Shown: in pieces, positions 43,735 through 52,386 of the stretch
Layout of the letters: each line of letters begins with the position of its first letter
Position numbering within the stretch: position 1 is the stretch's first letter
NCBI RefSeq assembly: GCF_900110695.1
Contig: NZ_FOEH01000001.1
Coordinates: forward strand, 248,001 to 312,000
DNA from: Virgibacillus subterraneus
GTDB taxonomy: Bacteria; Bacillota; Bacilli; Bacillales; Amphibacillaceae
Reading direction: 5' to 3'
DNA: 64,000 bases
Position numbers and translations under genes: made by a program
The notes under the pieces: generated by a model
What the model saw: only the letters and a program-made list of their open reading frames with translations
What the model was told of the DNA's origin: nothing
Database searches by the model: none

Positions 43735-43768
43735 TTGTATATATAAGTAAATTATTATATATTTATAT
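43735..43768 (+). promoter_or_regulatory. ars promoter with overlapping ArsR operator
   Basis: TTGTAT (43735-43740), 17 bases, TATATT (43758-43763). Between and across them ATATAAGTA (43741-43749) and TATTTATAT (43760-43768) form an imperfect inverted repeat, a position where ArsR would block RNA polymerase. Confidence 0.65.
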
Positions 43769-43792
43769 CCGAGTGTTAAGGGGGGTGTTTCT

Positions 43793-44137
43793 TTGCTGAA
43801 AACAGAGATTGAAATAGATAGTGCGGCATTAATTTTAAAATTATTGGGTGATAAAACGCGTTTGACCATGGTTAAAATACTTGATAATCATGATTGCTGT
43901 GTTTGTGAATTTGTTGAGATTTTTAAAGCAAGTCAGCCATCCATTAGTCAACATCTTCGAAAACTGCGTGATGTAGGATTGGTAAAAGAAGAAAGAAGAG
44001 GGCAATGGATTTTTTACTCGATAAATAAAAATAATGAATATTATCCATTTGTTGAGCAGCTTCTAGAACAACTGCCTGACCAGGTTTTTAGATTAAAAGA
44101 ATTGGAAGAACAAGGTACACGAATTACATGTTGTTAA
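43793..44137 (+). CDS. arsR: Arsenical resistance repressor ArsR
   Basis: A 114-aa winged-helix repressor of the ArsR/SmtB family. The metal site of the alpha-3 helix is DCCVCEF (Cys35, Cys36, Cys38). The recognition helix is [18 protein letters not shown] and the wing [13 protein letters not shown] Cys-Cys pair ends the protein. As(III) or Sb(III) binding releases it from the operator. TTG 43793 follows GGGGGGTG. First gene of arsR-arsB-arsC. Confidence 0.92.
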   Translation: MLKTEIEIDSAALILKLLGDKTRLTMVKILDNHDCCVCEFVEIFKASQPSISQHLRKLRDVGLVKEERRGQWIFYSINKNNEYYPFVEQLLEQLPDQVFRLKELEEQGTRITCC

Positions 44138-44153
44138 TTGGAGGGAAATTGAT

Positions 44154-45452
44154 TTGTTATCATCGGTTATACTAGCATCACTCATTTTTTTGGCAACGCT
44201 TGTCTTAGTTATTTGGCAGCCAAAAGGGTTATCAATTGGATGGTCCGCATGTGGCGGAGCTGTTCTTGCTTTAATAGTAGGAGTAGTTGAATTCAGTGAT
44301 GTAATAGAAGTTACACAAATAGTATGGAACGCAACATTAGCATTTGTTGCTGTTATTCTTATTTCATTAATATTAGACGAAATTGGATTCTTTGAATGGG
44401 CAGCTCTTCATATGGCAAGGGCAGCAAATGGCAACGGGGTCAAGATGTTCGTTTATGTGAGTTTGTTAGGTGCAATTGTTGCTGCACTTTTCGCGAATGA
44501 TGGGGCAGCTCTAATCCTGACACCAATTGTTTTAGCAATGGTCCGCAATTTAAATTTTCAGGAAAAGATGATATTTCCGTTTATTATGGCTAGTGGATTT
44601 ATTGCGGATACAACATCATTACCGTTTATAGTAAGTAACTTAGTTAATATTGTGTCAGCAGATTTCTTTGATATTGGATTTGTGGAGTATGCTTCCAGAA
44701 TGATAATTCCAAACTTATTCTCACTGACTGCGACCATAGTAGTATTATTAATTTATTTCAGAAAGAATATCCCGGATAAATATGACCTGTCACAATTGAG
44801 AGAACCAGTTGAAGCGATAAAAGATCAAAAGATGTTTCGTTTATCATGGTATGTTCTTGGTGTATTGCTGATTGGTTATTTTATCAGTGAGTTTATTAAT
44901 CTGCCTGTCTCGATTGTTGCTGGTGTAATTGCAATCTTCTTTATACTAATGGCTAGAAGAAGTAAGGCTGTTGATACTAAATCAGTGGTTAAGGGAGCAC
45001 CCTGGGATATCGTTTTTTTCTCAATTGGTATGTATGTTGTTGTATACGGATTGAGAAATGCCGGGCTTACTGATTTATTAGCTCAGGCCCTTCAAGCAAG
45101 TGCTGAGCAAGGTTTATTTGTAGCTACCATTTCAATGGGCTTTATTGCTGCTATCCTGTCGTCAATTATGAACAATATGCCAACAGTTATGATTGATGCG
45201 CTGGCAATTGCGGAAACGAATACTTCCGGCGTGATGCGTGAAGCACTTATTTACGCGAACGTCATTGGTTCTGACCTGGGTCCGAAGATTACACCGATTG
45301 GTTCCCTGGCAACTCTGTTATGGCTGCATGTTTTGTCTCAAAAAGGAGTCAAAATATCATGGGGAACATACTTTAAAACGGGAATTATTCTTACCATTCC
45401 GATTCTGCTGATAACCTTAGTAGGACTATATTTAACGTTACTGATATTTTAA
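44154..45452 (+). CDS. arsB: Arsenite efflux permease ArsB
   Basis: A 432-aa membrane transporter of the ArsB/NhaD-like superfamily with about twelve spans. ArsB hallmarks include [83 protein letters not shown] and [15 protein letters not shown]. It exports arsenite/antimonite driven by membrane potential. TTG start after GGAGGGA, 16 bases behind arsR. Confidence 0.93.
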   Translation: MLSSVILASLIFLATLVLVIWQPKGLSIGWSACGGAVLALIVGVVEFSDVIEVTQIVWNATLAFVAVILISLILDEIGFFEWAALHMARAANGNGVKMFVYVSLLGAIVAALFANDGAALILTPIVLAMVRNLNFQEKMIFPFIMASGFIADTTSLPFIVSNLVNIVSADFFDIGFVEYASRMIIPNLFSLTATIVVLLIYFRKNIPDKYDLSQLREPVEAIKDQKMFRLSWYVLGVLLIGYFISEFINLPVSIVAGVIAIFFILMARRSKAVDTKSVVKGAPWDIVFFSIGMYVVVYGLRNAGLTDLLAQALQASAEQGLFVATISMGFIAAILSSIMNNMPTVMIDALAIAETNTSGVMREALIYANVIGSDLGPKITPIGSLATLLWLHVLSQKGVKISWGTYFKTGIILTIPILLITLVGLYLTLLIF

Positions 45453-45470
45453 TTAGGAGAGTGAACCACT

Positions 45471-45890
45471 ATGTCTAAAAAAACAATTTACTTCTTGTGC
45501 ACTGGAAATTCCTGCAGAAGCCAAATGGCAGAAGGCTGGGCAAAAAAGTTTCTAAGTGAAGAATGGGAAGTGAAGAGTGCAGGAATTGAAGCACATGGAT
45601 TAAATCCAAAAGCAGTTAAAGTAATGGGTGAGGTGGATATCGATATTTCTGATCAGAAATCAGAAATTATTGATATGGATATTTTAAATAATGCTGCAAT
45701 GGCTATCACGCTTTGTGGAGATGCTGCAGATAAATGCCCAATGACACCACCCCATGTAAAGCGAGAACATTGGGGTTTTGACGATCCTGCAAAAGCAAAA
45801 GGAACAGAAGAGGAACAGTGGCGGGTTTTTCAACGTGTACGCGACCAAATTGGCGAGCGAATCAAACGTTTTGCCGATACAGGTGAATAA
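45471..45890 (+). CDS. arsC: Arsenate reductase, thioredoxin-coupled
   Basis: A 139-aa low-molecular-weight-phosphatase-fold ArsC. The P-loop CTGNSCRS has the nucleophile Cys10 and Cys15. The redox pair Cys82/Cys89 lies in [11 protein letters not shown]; these are the canonical positions of the thioredoxin-dependent class. It reduces arsenate to arsenite for ArsB. Starts 18 bases after arsB; a terminator follows. Confidence 0.96.
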   Translation: MSKKTIYFLCTGNSCRSQMAEGWAKKFLSEEWEVKSAGIEAHGLNPKAVKVMGEVDIDISDQKSEIIDMDILNNAAMAITLCGDAADKCPMTPPHVKREHWGFDDPAKAKGTEEEQWRVFQRVRDQIGERIKRFADTGE

Positions 45891-45906
45891 TAACAATCCT
45901 GCTTAA

Positions 45907-45946
45907 AAGGGGTACAATCGAACGTTGGTTAGTACCCCTTATTTTT
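45907..45946 (+). terminator. Terminator of the ars operon
   Basis: AAGGGGTAC pairs with GTACCCCTT (45932-45940), followed by ATTTTT. Confidence 0.88.
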
Positions 45947-46011
45947 GGGACAAAACTAAAAGTTATTTTATATTAAAAGATTTCCTATGACGGAAAGAGG
46001 TTCGGCAAAGT

Positions 46012-46188
46012 GAATCCTCGTTCCGCAAAAAGGAAGAAAAGCTGCTCTAACAGGGGTGATATGAATCCTCATTCCGCTAATAGCACAAATTCAAGTGATA
46101 ATGAGGTATAAACAGTCAAATAACGGAATGAGGATCCTAAACTATGCTCCAAACAAGGGATTTATAGGAAATAACGGAATGAGGATCC
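46012..46188. repeat. Nested-palindrome element B (four modules)
   Basis: Forward copies of GAATCCTC(G/A)TTCCGC have TTCCG at 46021 and 46072 (51 bp apart). Reverse copies of AACGGAATGAGGATCC have CGGAA at 46124 and 46175 (51 bp apart). The inner cores are separated by 47 nt. No ORF. Same geometry as element C at 55.0 kb. Confidence 0.7.
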
Positions 46189-46349
46189 GTCAGAACAGCA
46201 AATTGACCCTGATTTAACTTATAATCAGTTTATCAACAAGCCGTCTTTTCCTATTACCGCGTTTACGTAGCTTGAAATGTCGTAATCATTGAAAAGCGAA
46301 CCACAACTAGTTTATTCCTCCTTAAACGAAAAATCCCCTCACAGCAAGG

Positions 46350-46616
46350 CTATGTTCTGGTAATAATTTTCTTCCGGAAAGTCTCACTTGTGAGCATCAT
46401 TTCTACCTGTCTGCCCCAAGTATTCACCGCCTCAATAGTAGTATTTTCCTGGATGGCAAGTTCGCTTATGGTCATACCGCCAATAATGTGGTAATAGATC
46501 CAGTTCCATTGGTTTAGCGTTAGACTTGCTCTGAGTTGGTACCATAACCCTGGATCATGTAGGATGACAGGCAGTGATACCAATGTGTAGGATGTTTTTT
46601 CAAATAGTAGCTTCAT
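46350..46616 (-). CDS. Small HTH (sigma region 4-like) protein, 88 aa
   Basis: An 88-aa protein. The C-terminal half resembles a sigma-70 region 4 helix-turn-helix: LTLNQWNWIYYHIIGGMTISELAIQENTTIEAVNTWGRQVEMML. The N-terminal half is hydrophobic/aromatic (FEKTSYTLVSLPVILHDPGLWYQL). AGGAGGAGA immediately upstream of ATG 46616 is a strong ribosome site, so the gene is credible. It lies alone on the reverse strand and a 9-4-9 palindrome precedes its ribosome site. I do not recognise the family; a DNA-binding role is inferred. Confidence 0.6.
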   Translation of the reverse strand: MKLLFEKTSYTLVSLPVILHDPGLWYQLRASLTLNQWNWIYYHIIGGMTISELAIQENTTIEAVNTWGRQVEMMLTSETFRKKIITRT

Positions 46617-46629
46617 ATAGTCTCCTCCT

Positions 46630-46651
46630 AGTAATTGTTTTCACAATTACT
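46630..46651 (-). promoter_or_regulatory. Palindrome directly upstream of the small HTH gene ribosome site
   Basis: AGTAATTGT and ACAATTACT are perfect 9-bp arms around TTTC; on the reverse strand the 3' arm runs into AGGAGG. It could be an operator for the protein itself or an RNA hairpin. Confidence 0.45.
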
Positions 46652-46724
46652 ATCGTTGGAGAGGGGTGGTTAGGTGGCATCGAAATTAAAAAAAACATAA
46701 AAGTGTTATGCCTGGAACGTAAAT

Positions 46725-46769
46725 TTGACAAAAATGAAAGTAAATTGTAAAATGAATGATAGTCAGTCA
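46725..46769 (+). promoter_or_regulatory. TetR-gene promoter and operator
   Basis: TTGACA (46725-46730), 17 bases, TAAAAT (46748-46753). TGAATGA-TAG-TCAGTCA at 46753-46769 is a 7-3-7 palindrome with one mismatch, matching the perfect operator before the SMR genes, so autoregulation is likely. Confidence 0.75.
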
Positions 46770-46787
46770 CCAACGGAGGGCTTATAA

Positions 46788-47360
46788 ATGGATAATAAAA
46801 AAGAGAGTATTATACAATCAGCTATCGATGTTTTTCGTGAGAAAGGTGTAGAGAAGACCAAGGTATCAGATATCGTTAAAGGCGCCGGCATTGCTCAAGG
46901 TACCTTTTATTTATATTTCTCATCTAAACTATCTGTAATGCTATCAATTGCGGAAGTTTTGACAGAAGAAATACTTACAAAAATAAATGATAATGTTCAG
47001 GATGACTCACCGTTCCCGGAAAAACTGGAGGTAGCTATTGATATAGTGTTCGATGTGACGAGGGAATACCGGGATTTGTTTGCTTTAACTTATGCAGGAC
47101 TTGCGTCAACTGAGTATTTGAAAGAATGGGAAACGATATACGAACCATATTATGAATGGCTAAGTAAACAGCTGCAAAAAGCGCAAGCGGATGGCGTCGT
47201 TCGAGAATCATTACATCCACAGCGCACGGCAGAGATATTAATCGGATTAATTGAAGCAGCTGCAGAACAATCTTATATGTATGGCAATGATGATGAGAAG
47301 GTTGCTGATCTAAAGAAAAAAGAAGTATTGGAATTTGCGGGGCATGCGCTCGGACTCTAA
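46788..47360 (+). CDS. TetR/AcrR-family repressor of the SMR pair
   Basis: A 190-aa TetR-family regulator. The N-terminal helix-turn-helix is IIQSAIDVFREKGVEKTKVSDIVKGAGIAQGTFYLYFSSK; the C-terminal helical domain is a ligand-binding/dimer module (ADGVVRESLHPQRTAEILIGLIEAAAEQ). ATG 46788 follows ACGGAGGG. It sits 71 bp before the paired SMR genes, and both units share the TGACTGA/TCAGTCA-type operator. Ligands are probably cationic drugs or toxic cations exported by the SMR pump (inference). Confidence 0.88.
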   Translation: MDNKKESIIQSAIDVFREKGVEKTKVSDIVKGAGIAQGTFYLYFSSKLSVMLSIAEVLTEEILTKINDNVQDDSPFPEKLEVAIDIVFDVTREYRDLFALTYAGLASTEYLKEWETIYEPYYEWLSKQLQKAQADGVVRESLHPQRTAEILIGLIEAAAEQSYMYGNDDEKVADLKKKEVLEFAGHALGL

Positions 47361-47398
47361 ACTGGTGCAATGTCCTTTACATTATTTTTGCGCAAAAA

Positions 47399-47415
47399 TG
47401 ACTGAACGTCAGTCA
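47399..47415 (+). promoter_or_regulatory. TetR operator before the SMR genes
   Basis: TGACTGA-ACG-TCAGTCA, a perfect 7-3-7 palindrome, abutting the ribosome site AAAGGAGG. The 16-bp palindrome ATTTTTGCGCAAAAAT (47384-47399) lies directly upstream. Confidence 0.75.
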
Positions 47416-47431
47416 AAAGGAGGTGCTCGTG

Positions 47432-47779
47432 ATGAATAAAGCTTGGATCTATGTGTTATTAACATGCTTATTTGAAATGCTCTGGGTACTTGGGTTTAAT
47501 TTTGCTGTGAGTTGGTGGCAATGGGGATTGGTAGTTATTGTAATTATAATGGATTTTCAATTCCTAAGAAAAGCTTGTGAAGCACTTCCGACTGGCACTG
47601 TTTATGCGATATTTGCATCAACGGGTACAATTGGAACAGCGTTAATGGACGTGTACTTATTTGATGGAAGCTTAAATTTGGGAAAAATGTTTTTCATCAT
47701 GCTCCTGATTGCAGGTGTAGTAGGATTAAAACTTGCGGATACGGCAGATGAAAAACGTTCTAAAGGAGGTTCTCACTGA
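47432..47779 (+). CDS. Small multidrug resistance (SMR) protein, subunit 1
   Basis: A 115-aa four-span SMR transporter. The essential membrane Glu15 is in LLTCLFEMLWVLG, and LPTGTVYAIFASTGTIGTALMD is the loop 2/helix 3 signature. This subunit has a longer charged tail (DTADEKRSKGGSH). ATG 47432 is preceded by AAAGGAGGTG. It overlaps the next SMR gene by four bases, so the two probably form an obligate heterodimer like EbrAB or YkkCD. Confidence 0.9.
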   Translation: MNKAWIYVLLTCLFEMLWVLGFNFAVSWWQWGLVVIVIIMDFQFLRKACEALPTGTVYAIFASTGTIGTALMDVYLFDGSLNLGKMFFIMLLIAGVVGLKLADTADEKRSKGGSH

Positions 47780-48093
47780 TGGGATTAATCTTAGTATTGT
47801 TAGCTTCTGTTTTTGAAATTAGTGGTGTCATTGGTTTGAAGTTATTCAGTCAAAAGAGCACATTTCGAAATGGGATTTTGTATATAGGCGGATTTTGCGC
47901 TTCACTGGGGATGCTTTTGATTTCCTTCTCGTTTTTACAAGTTAGTGTTGCTTACGCCATGTGGGTAGGTATTGGTACTGCTGGTGCGGTATTGATGAAT
48001 ATGCTTTTCTTTGGAGAATCCAAGAGCCTGTCTCGTATTGTGAGTCTTGCCGCAATTATTATCGGTGTGGTCGGATTGAAGGCATTATCTTAA
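47779..48093 (+). CDS. Small multidrug resistance (SMR) protein, subunit 2
   Basis: A 104-aa SMR transporter with four spans; Glu13 in LLASVFEISGVIG and VAYAMWVGIGTAGAVLMNMLFFGE are the family marks. Its shorter tail and different loop charges suit opposite membrane orientation to subunit 1. Control is by the TetR protein rather than by a guanidine riboswitch: no ykkC-type RNA precedes the pair. Confidence 0.9.
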   Translation: MGLILVLLASVFEISGVIGLKLFSQKSTFRNGILYIGGFCASLGMLLISFSFLQVSVAYAMWVGIGTAGAVLMNMLFFGESKSLSRIVSLAAIIIGVVGLKALS

Positions 48094-48100
48094 ATAAAAT

Positions 48101-48135
48101 AAACCAATCGAACCGTTTTAGAGCCCGATTGGTTT
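48101..48135. terminator. Bidirectional terminator (SMR genes / NADH dehydrogenase)
   Basis: AAACCAATCG (48101-48110) pairs perfectly with CGATTGGTTT (48126-48135) between convergent genes. Confidence 0.8.
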
Positions 48136-48144
48136 AGTATTAAT

Positions 48145-49206
48145 TTAGTGTCGTTTATTTAGCCATAGTATACCGGACTTTGCAACGCGAGGCAGATAGC
48201 CGGTAACTGATTTTGACATCATTTCTCCGAATCCCTCTGAACTTCCAAGTGAACCGAGAGTTCCTTTAAGTTTAAGTTCTTTTGGCTTTTTCGGTTCATT
48301 GCCATGGAATACATCCATTAGTATTTCCACGATCTGCTCACCTTGCTGTCGAGCAAGCTGTGCGCTCGGCGAGTGTTCGGAGGCTGCGCAATCACCAACT
48401 ACATATGTGTTTGGCTGTTTGGGCACCTGGTAAAAGTCATTGACGATAATCTTTTCCTGATCATCTTTTTCAAAAGGAAGCTCGCGCACCAGGTAATTAG
48501 GTCGAACACCGGCAGTCCAGATGGTCACATCATTAACGAAGCAAACACCATTGTTGCATACGCCATCCTTTTCTACATACTCAACGTTAGCACCATGTAC
48601 GACTTCAACGTCATTTTTCAAAAACCAGTCTTCAACATAATTTTGAATTTTTGTATCAAACGCTTTTAATACTGTGGCACCTCGATCGAGTAATCGAATG
48701 TTCAAGTCTGGTCTACTTTCACGTATCTCAGCTGCTGCTTCAATACCGCTCAAGCCTGCACCAACAATCGTTGCCTTGCCATAGGCTTTTAAATTACCAA
48801 TGGACATTCCAGCATGACGAGCATGGCCAATTGTTTGGATACTTTCAGTGAATTCTGAAGCCCCTTCGATTCCATGATAGTTGTCTTCACATCCAAGGCC
48901 AATCACAAGATAATCATATGATACTGGCTCACTTCTGTTTTCAAAAAGAATTTGCTGGTTTTCTGAATCTATTTGACTAACTTCAGCATAAACATAATCT
49001 ACTTTTTCATGGTCTGGAAATTCGATGCGGACATCTTTATCAGCGGATGTGCCTGCCGCTATTGTGTAAAATTCTGTTTTAACCGAATGGTAAGGGTTGC
49101 GATCAATAACCGTAATTCGCACGTCTTCAGGCAGGTTTTGATCAATTAAACCAAGTACAATATTAACACCGCCATAGCCGCCACCTAAAATGACTAAATT
49201 TTTCAT
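48145..49206 (-). CDS. yutJ: Type II NADH dehydrogenase-like flavoprotein (YutJ type)
   Basis: A 353-aa FAD/NAD(P)-binding oxidoreductase. The FAD-binding GxGxxG is LVILGGGYGGVNI (residues 4-16). The second Rossmann motif is KATIVGAGLSGIEAAAEIRE, and VTIWTAGVRPN and TYVVGDCA close the FAD site. It resembles Bacillus YutJ in size and sequence. It should transfer electrons from NADH to a quinone at the membrane face without pumping protons. The reverse-strand gene is single and convergent with the SMR pair. Confidence 0.85.
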   Translation of the reverse strand: MKNLVILGGGYGGVNIVLGLIDQNLPEDVRITVIDRNPYHSVKTEFYTIAAGTSADKDVRIEFPDHEKVDYVYAEVSQIDSENQQILFENRSEPVSYDYLVIGLGCEDNYHGIEGASEFTESIQTIGHARHAGMSIGNLKAYGKATIVGAGLSGIEAAAEIRESRPDLNIRLLDRGATVLKAFDTKIQNYVEDWFLKNDVEVVHGANVEYVEKDGVCNNGVCFVNDVTIWTAGVRPNYLVRELPFEKDDQEKIIVNDFYQVPKQPNTYVVGDCAASEHSPSAQLARQQGEQIVEILMDVFHGNEPKKPKELKLKGTLGSLGSSEGFGEMMSKSVTGYLPRVAKSGILWLNKRH

Positions 49207-49358
49207 AGTAAAAAACCCCTTATGTACGTATAAATACTTCTATTGTTAAGATTACCAAAAGTTGTGCTTGAAAACTAGGAAAAGCATGGAATTGTTGTTT
49301 TTCTTGTGATAATGATACATTATGTAAAGAAAATGAACGATTAGAAAGGTGCTTACAT

Positions 49359-50003
49359 ATGCAAAGATTGACGTTTGGATCCCTGTTGGACGTGATCGGG
49401 GAGTTGTTTTCAGATGAAATTTCCATAGCGGTTTCGAATACAACAGAATACATTTATTATCGCCCAAGTAAACGGATTGATTTAAAAATAAGGAATGGTG
49501 ATCCGGTTAAAGAAGGGACGATAGCTCATAAAGCGTTGCATACGGAACAAAAGGCATCTGAATTCATCGATCGTGATGTATTTGGAGTTCCTTATCACGG
49601 GATGGCAGTCCCATTTCATAATGAGGGTACGCTTGAGGGATGTGTGACTGCTATTTATCCAGCAATGACAGAAGGGAAGTCTGTAGTTACTGTAAAAACA
49701 TCAGACGGTTGGAAGCCAATCCCATTTAATGATGTAAAGTACCTGGAAGTGAAGGACCGAAAGACACATGTATATGCAAATGAGTACGTCGGCACGAATA
49801 AAAGGGCACTGCAGGATTTTGAATATTCCTTGCCGCGAGAATCGTTTATACGCTGCCATCGTTCTTTTATTGTCAATGTTAATCATATAACGGACATTTA
49901 CCCAGATACACATTCCACATTCGTGCTGGCGATGGATAATGGCACACGGATTCCTGTCAGTCAGTCTTATTCGAGCTATTTCAGAAAATTGCTGGGTTTT
50001 TGA
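49359..50003 (+). CDS. Orphan LytTR-domain transcription regulator
   Basis: A 214-aa regulator without a receiver domain. Residues ~1-105 form a PAS/GAF-like sensor (SDEISIAVSNTTEYIYYRPSK, DVFGVPYHGMAVPFHNEGTLEGCVTAIYP). Residues ~110-214 are a LytTR DNA-binding domain (WKPIPFNDVKYLEVKDRKTHVY, LPRESFIRCHRSFIVNVNHI). AAAGGTG precedes the ATG. It lies 130 bp before the CoA-transferase gene and is its likely regulator; the ligand of the sensor part is unknown. Confidence 0.85.
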   Translation: MQRLTFGSLLDVIGELFSDEISIAVSNTTEYIYYRPSKRIDLKIRNGDPVKEGTIAHKALHTEQKASEFIDRDVFGVPYHGMAVPFHNEGTLEGCVTAIYPAMTEGKSVVTVKTSDGWKPIPFNDVKYLEVKDRKTHVYANEYVGTNKRALQDFEYSLPRESFIRCHRSFIVNVNHITDIYPDTHSTFVLAMDNGTRIPVSQSYSSYFRKLLGF

Positions 50004-50077
50004 TGAAAAATGCTGCTTTATACATTTGATCCTATGCTTTAGTCAATTATTCTCTATTCCCTTCTAAAATCCCCAAA

Positions 50078-50091
50078 TGTAAGCGTTTATT
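50078..50091 (+). promoter_or_regulatory. cre-like site upstream of the CoA-transferase gene
   Basis: TGTAAGCGTTTATT matches the CcpA consensus TGWAANCGNTNWCA at all but the last two positions. It lies 43 bases before the start codon. Confidence 0.4.
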
Positions 50092-50133
50092 AGTTAGAAT
50101 TATCTTAAAAGTTGTGAAAGAGGGATATAATAT

Positions 50134-51648
50134 ATGAATACTAACTATGATCGCATCAGGGACCCTCGCTTGCAGGGCCGTGTTGTTTCAGCTGAAAAAG
50201 CTGCATCATGGATCCAGGATGGCATGACGTTGGGAATGAGCGGATTCACTCGAGCGGGTGACGTGAAAGCGGTGCCAACTGCGTTGATTGAGCGGGCCGG
50301 GACAGAGGTATTTAAAGTAAATGTGTTTACAGGTGCTTCTCTAGGATCTGATATTGACAAGATGTTTGCTGAAGTTGGTATTGTTTATAAGCGCTTACCA
50401 TTTCAAGCGGATCCGACTATGCGAAAGAAGATTAATCAAGGTGAGCATTTATTTGTAGATCATCATCTATCACACACATCAGAATTAATTAGAGGTAATG
50501 TACTGGAATCAATTGATTTTGCTATTTTGGAAGCGATTTCTATTTCAGAGGATGGTATGATTATTCCATCAACTTCGATTGGAAATTCACTTGCATTTGC
50601 CGAGCATGCTGAGAACGTTATTATTGAACTGAATATGGCACAGTCAGAACTATTGGAAGGAGTTCATGACTTGTATAGCCCTGGGGAGCAAGGGGAACGT
50701 AATCCGATTCCATTAGTTAAGCCAGATGACCGAATCGGTACAACCGGGATTGCGATTGATCCTGCGAAAATAAAAGGAATAGTTTTTACAGATCAGGAGG
50801 ACTCACCTTCAACCATTGTACAGCCAGACCATGAAACAGAAATTATGGCTGAACACTTGCTGGAATTTTTAGGGAAAGAGGTGAAATCCGGCAGATTAAC
50901 TGAAAGCCTTGCACCAATTCAATCTGGTATCGGCACGGTTGCGAACGCAGTGCTGCACGGAATGGTAGATTCAGAATTTGAAAATCTGGAAGTATATTCC
51001 GAAGTGTTACAAGATGCGGTATTCGATCTAATTGACGCCGGAAAAGTAGATTTCGCTTCATGCTGTTCAATTACACTATCAGAGCCAAAGATGAAGCAGG
51101 TATTCTCTGAATTTGAAAAGTACCGTGATAAATTGATTATGCGACCACAGGAAATGTCTAATCATCCGGAGATTATTCGTCGCCTGGGACTAATATCAAT
51201 CAATACAGCACTTGAGTTTGATATCTATGGAAACATTAATTCCACACATGTTTCTGGTACGAAAATGATGAATGGTATAGGTGGCTCAGGTGATTTTGCT
51301 CGTAATGCGCGATTAGCTATTTTTGTAACAAAATCTATTGCCAAAAATGGCGACATTTCAAGTATTGTCCCGTTTGCCTCTCATATCGATCACACGGAAC
51401 ATGATGTCGATGTCGTTGTAACTGAGCAGGGCTATGCAGATTTACGAGGACTTGCTCCACGCGAACGTGTACCGTTGATTATCGAAAATTGCGCACATCC
51501 CATGTACCGCGAGCAGCTTTGGGCGTATTATCAAGAAGCACTTGAACGTGGCGGACAAACTCCGCACATACTGGAAAAAGCCCTATCATGGCATACAAAT
51601 TTTAAAGAAAATGGCACAATGCGCGTGCTTTCTGCTGAAACCGTATAA
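50134..51648 (+). CDS. Succinate/acetate CoA-transferase (acetyl-CoA hydrolase family)
   Basis: A 504-aa class I CoA-transferase of the AarC/Cat1/YgfH group. Blocks include DGMTLGMSGFTRAGDVKAVP near the N-terminus, IGTVANAVLHGM, YSEVLQDAVFDLIDAGK (catalytic Glu region), HVSGTKMMNGIGGSGDF and VVVTEQGYADLRGLAPRER. It moves CoA between acetate and succinate (or a similar pair), linking acetate to the TCA cycle. AGAGGGATATAAT precedes the ATG. Together with the LytTR gene and the acsA region it is part of the acetate theme of this window. Confidence 0.9.
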   Translation: MNTNYDRIRDPRLQGRVVSAEKAASWIQDGMTLGMSGFTRAGDVKAVPTALIERAGTEVFKVNVFTGASLGSDIDKMFAEVGIVYKRLPFQADPTMRKKINQGEHLFVDHHLSHTSELIRGNVLESIDFAILEAISISEDGMIIPSTSIGNSLAFAEHAENVIIELNMAQSELLEGVHDLYSPGEQGERNPIPLVKPDDRIGTTGIAIDPAKIKGIVFTDQEDSPSTIVQPDHETEIMAEHLLEFLGKEVKSGRLTESLAPIQSGIGTVANAVLHGMVDSEFENLEVYSEVLQDAVFDLIDAGKVDFASCCSITLSEPKMKQVFSEFEKYRDKLIMRPQEMSNHPEIIRRLGLISINTALEFDIYGNINSTHVSGTKMMNGIGGSGDFARNARLAIFVTKSIAKNGDISSIVPFASHIDHTEHDVDVVVTEQGYADLRGLAPRERVPLIIENCAHPMYREQLWAYYQEALERGGQTPHILEKALSWHTNFKENGTMRVLSAETV

Positions 51649-51681
51649 AAAACCACGTTCCTTAAATGGGACGTGGTTTTT
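51649..51681 (+). terminator. Terminator behind the CoA-transferase
   Basis: AAAACCACGTTCC pairs with GGGACGTGGTTTT and is followed by TTAG; it starts right at the stop codon. Confidence 0.85.
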
Positions 51682-51703
51682 AGTATAGAGAGGGGAAGGA
51701 ATG

Positions 51704-52162
51704 CTATTTATTATCAATAACTCTTTCCATCGCATGGATTTGTCCTAGATGATTGGCCTCGTGATATGTTGTCATAACAGCCAGTTCACCATATGATTCA
51801 TTACCCATCATTGGTTTTGGCAGTGTTTCATTGAATTTTTCCGGTGGTATTTCTTTAATGCGATCAAGCTGATCCGTTAATTGACTTATTAGCTCCTCGA
51901 CTGATGGAACATCATCTGACCAATCGGCAGGATTTGTTCCATAAGCAAATAGTTCTTTGTAATGGGAAGGAAGATGCTGGGATTTGCTTGGGAAACCAAA
52001 TAACACTTGCTCCGTTACTGTTAGAACATGACCGATATGCCAATGAATCGTATTATTGAAACCAGCAGGCTGTATATCGGCAAGGTCCTTATCCAAACCG
52101 TCTATTTTCTTTATAAAGGCTTTTCGCGTTTTATCAAACTGTGTATACATTAAATCATTCAT
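51704..52162 (-). CDS. DinB-family protein
   Basis: A 152-aa four-helix-bundle protein of the DinB_2 type. The three metal-ligand histidines appear in NNTIHWHIGHVL and TTYHEANHLGQIHAMERVI. Members include stress-induced proteins and thiol-dependent S-transferases (bacillithiol/mycothiol class); the activity here is unknown. The start has GGAGGATACGTAT upstream. Single gene. Confidence 0.85.
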   Translation of the reverse strand: MNDLMYTQFDKTRKAFIKKIDGLDKDLADIQPAGFNNTIHWHIGHVLTVTEQVLFGFPSKSQHLPSHYKELFAYGTNPADWSDDVPSVEELISQLTDQLDRIKEIPPEKFNETLPKPMMGNESYGELAVMTTYHEANHLGQIHAMERVIDNK

Positions 52163-52355
52163 ATACGTATCCTCCTCTAATGTAGTTAACCTAATTATAC
52201 CAATTTGATATCCAATTCTAAAATCTGAAACATTGCGAAGATGAATCCGTAATTTTGAGGATGATTTTTCATACTTAATTTAGAAAAGTTTAATATGGAC
52301 TGGCTATCAAAAGTGGATGTAGGTGAAATAAGGGCTCGGCTTAATGACAAGATAA

Positions 52356-52379
52356 ATCCCTGCCAAACTCAGCAGGGAT
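52356..52379 (-). terminator. Terminator of the DUF899 gene
   Basis: ATCCCTGC (52356-52363) pairs with GCAGGGAT (52372-52379); TTTATCTT follows on the reverse strand. Confidence 0.75.
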
Positions 52380-52386
52380 ACTTCGA

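Larger units (their letters stand above)
45891..46349. other. 459-bp intergenic region with terminator and a four-module palindrome
   Basis: It holds the ars terminator (45907-45946) and element B (46012-46188). The rest shows no recognised feature. Confidence 0.65.

Noticed and set aside
46012-46188. Regular ~51-bp spacing read as a CRISPR-like array
   Set aside because: Copies alternate orientation (two forward, two reverse), only four units, and no cas genes are present.
47035-47370. 111-codon reverse frame over the TetR gene
   Set aside because: Shadow of the TetR coding sequence; no ribosome site and no plausible domain.
47361-47432. Possible guanidine (ykkC-type) riboswitch before the SMR pair
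   Set aside because: The 70-bp gap is too short for ykkC-I and lacks the ACGR loops of mini-ykkC; a TetR operator explains control.
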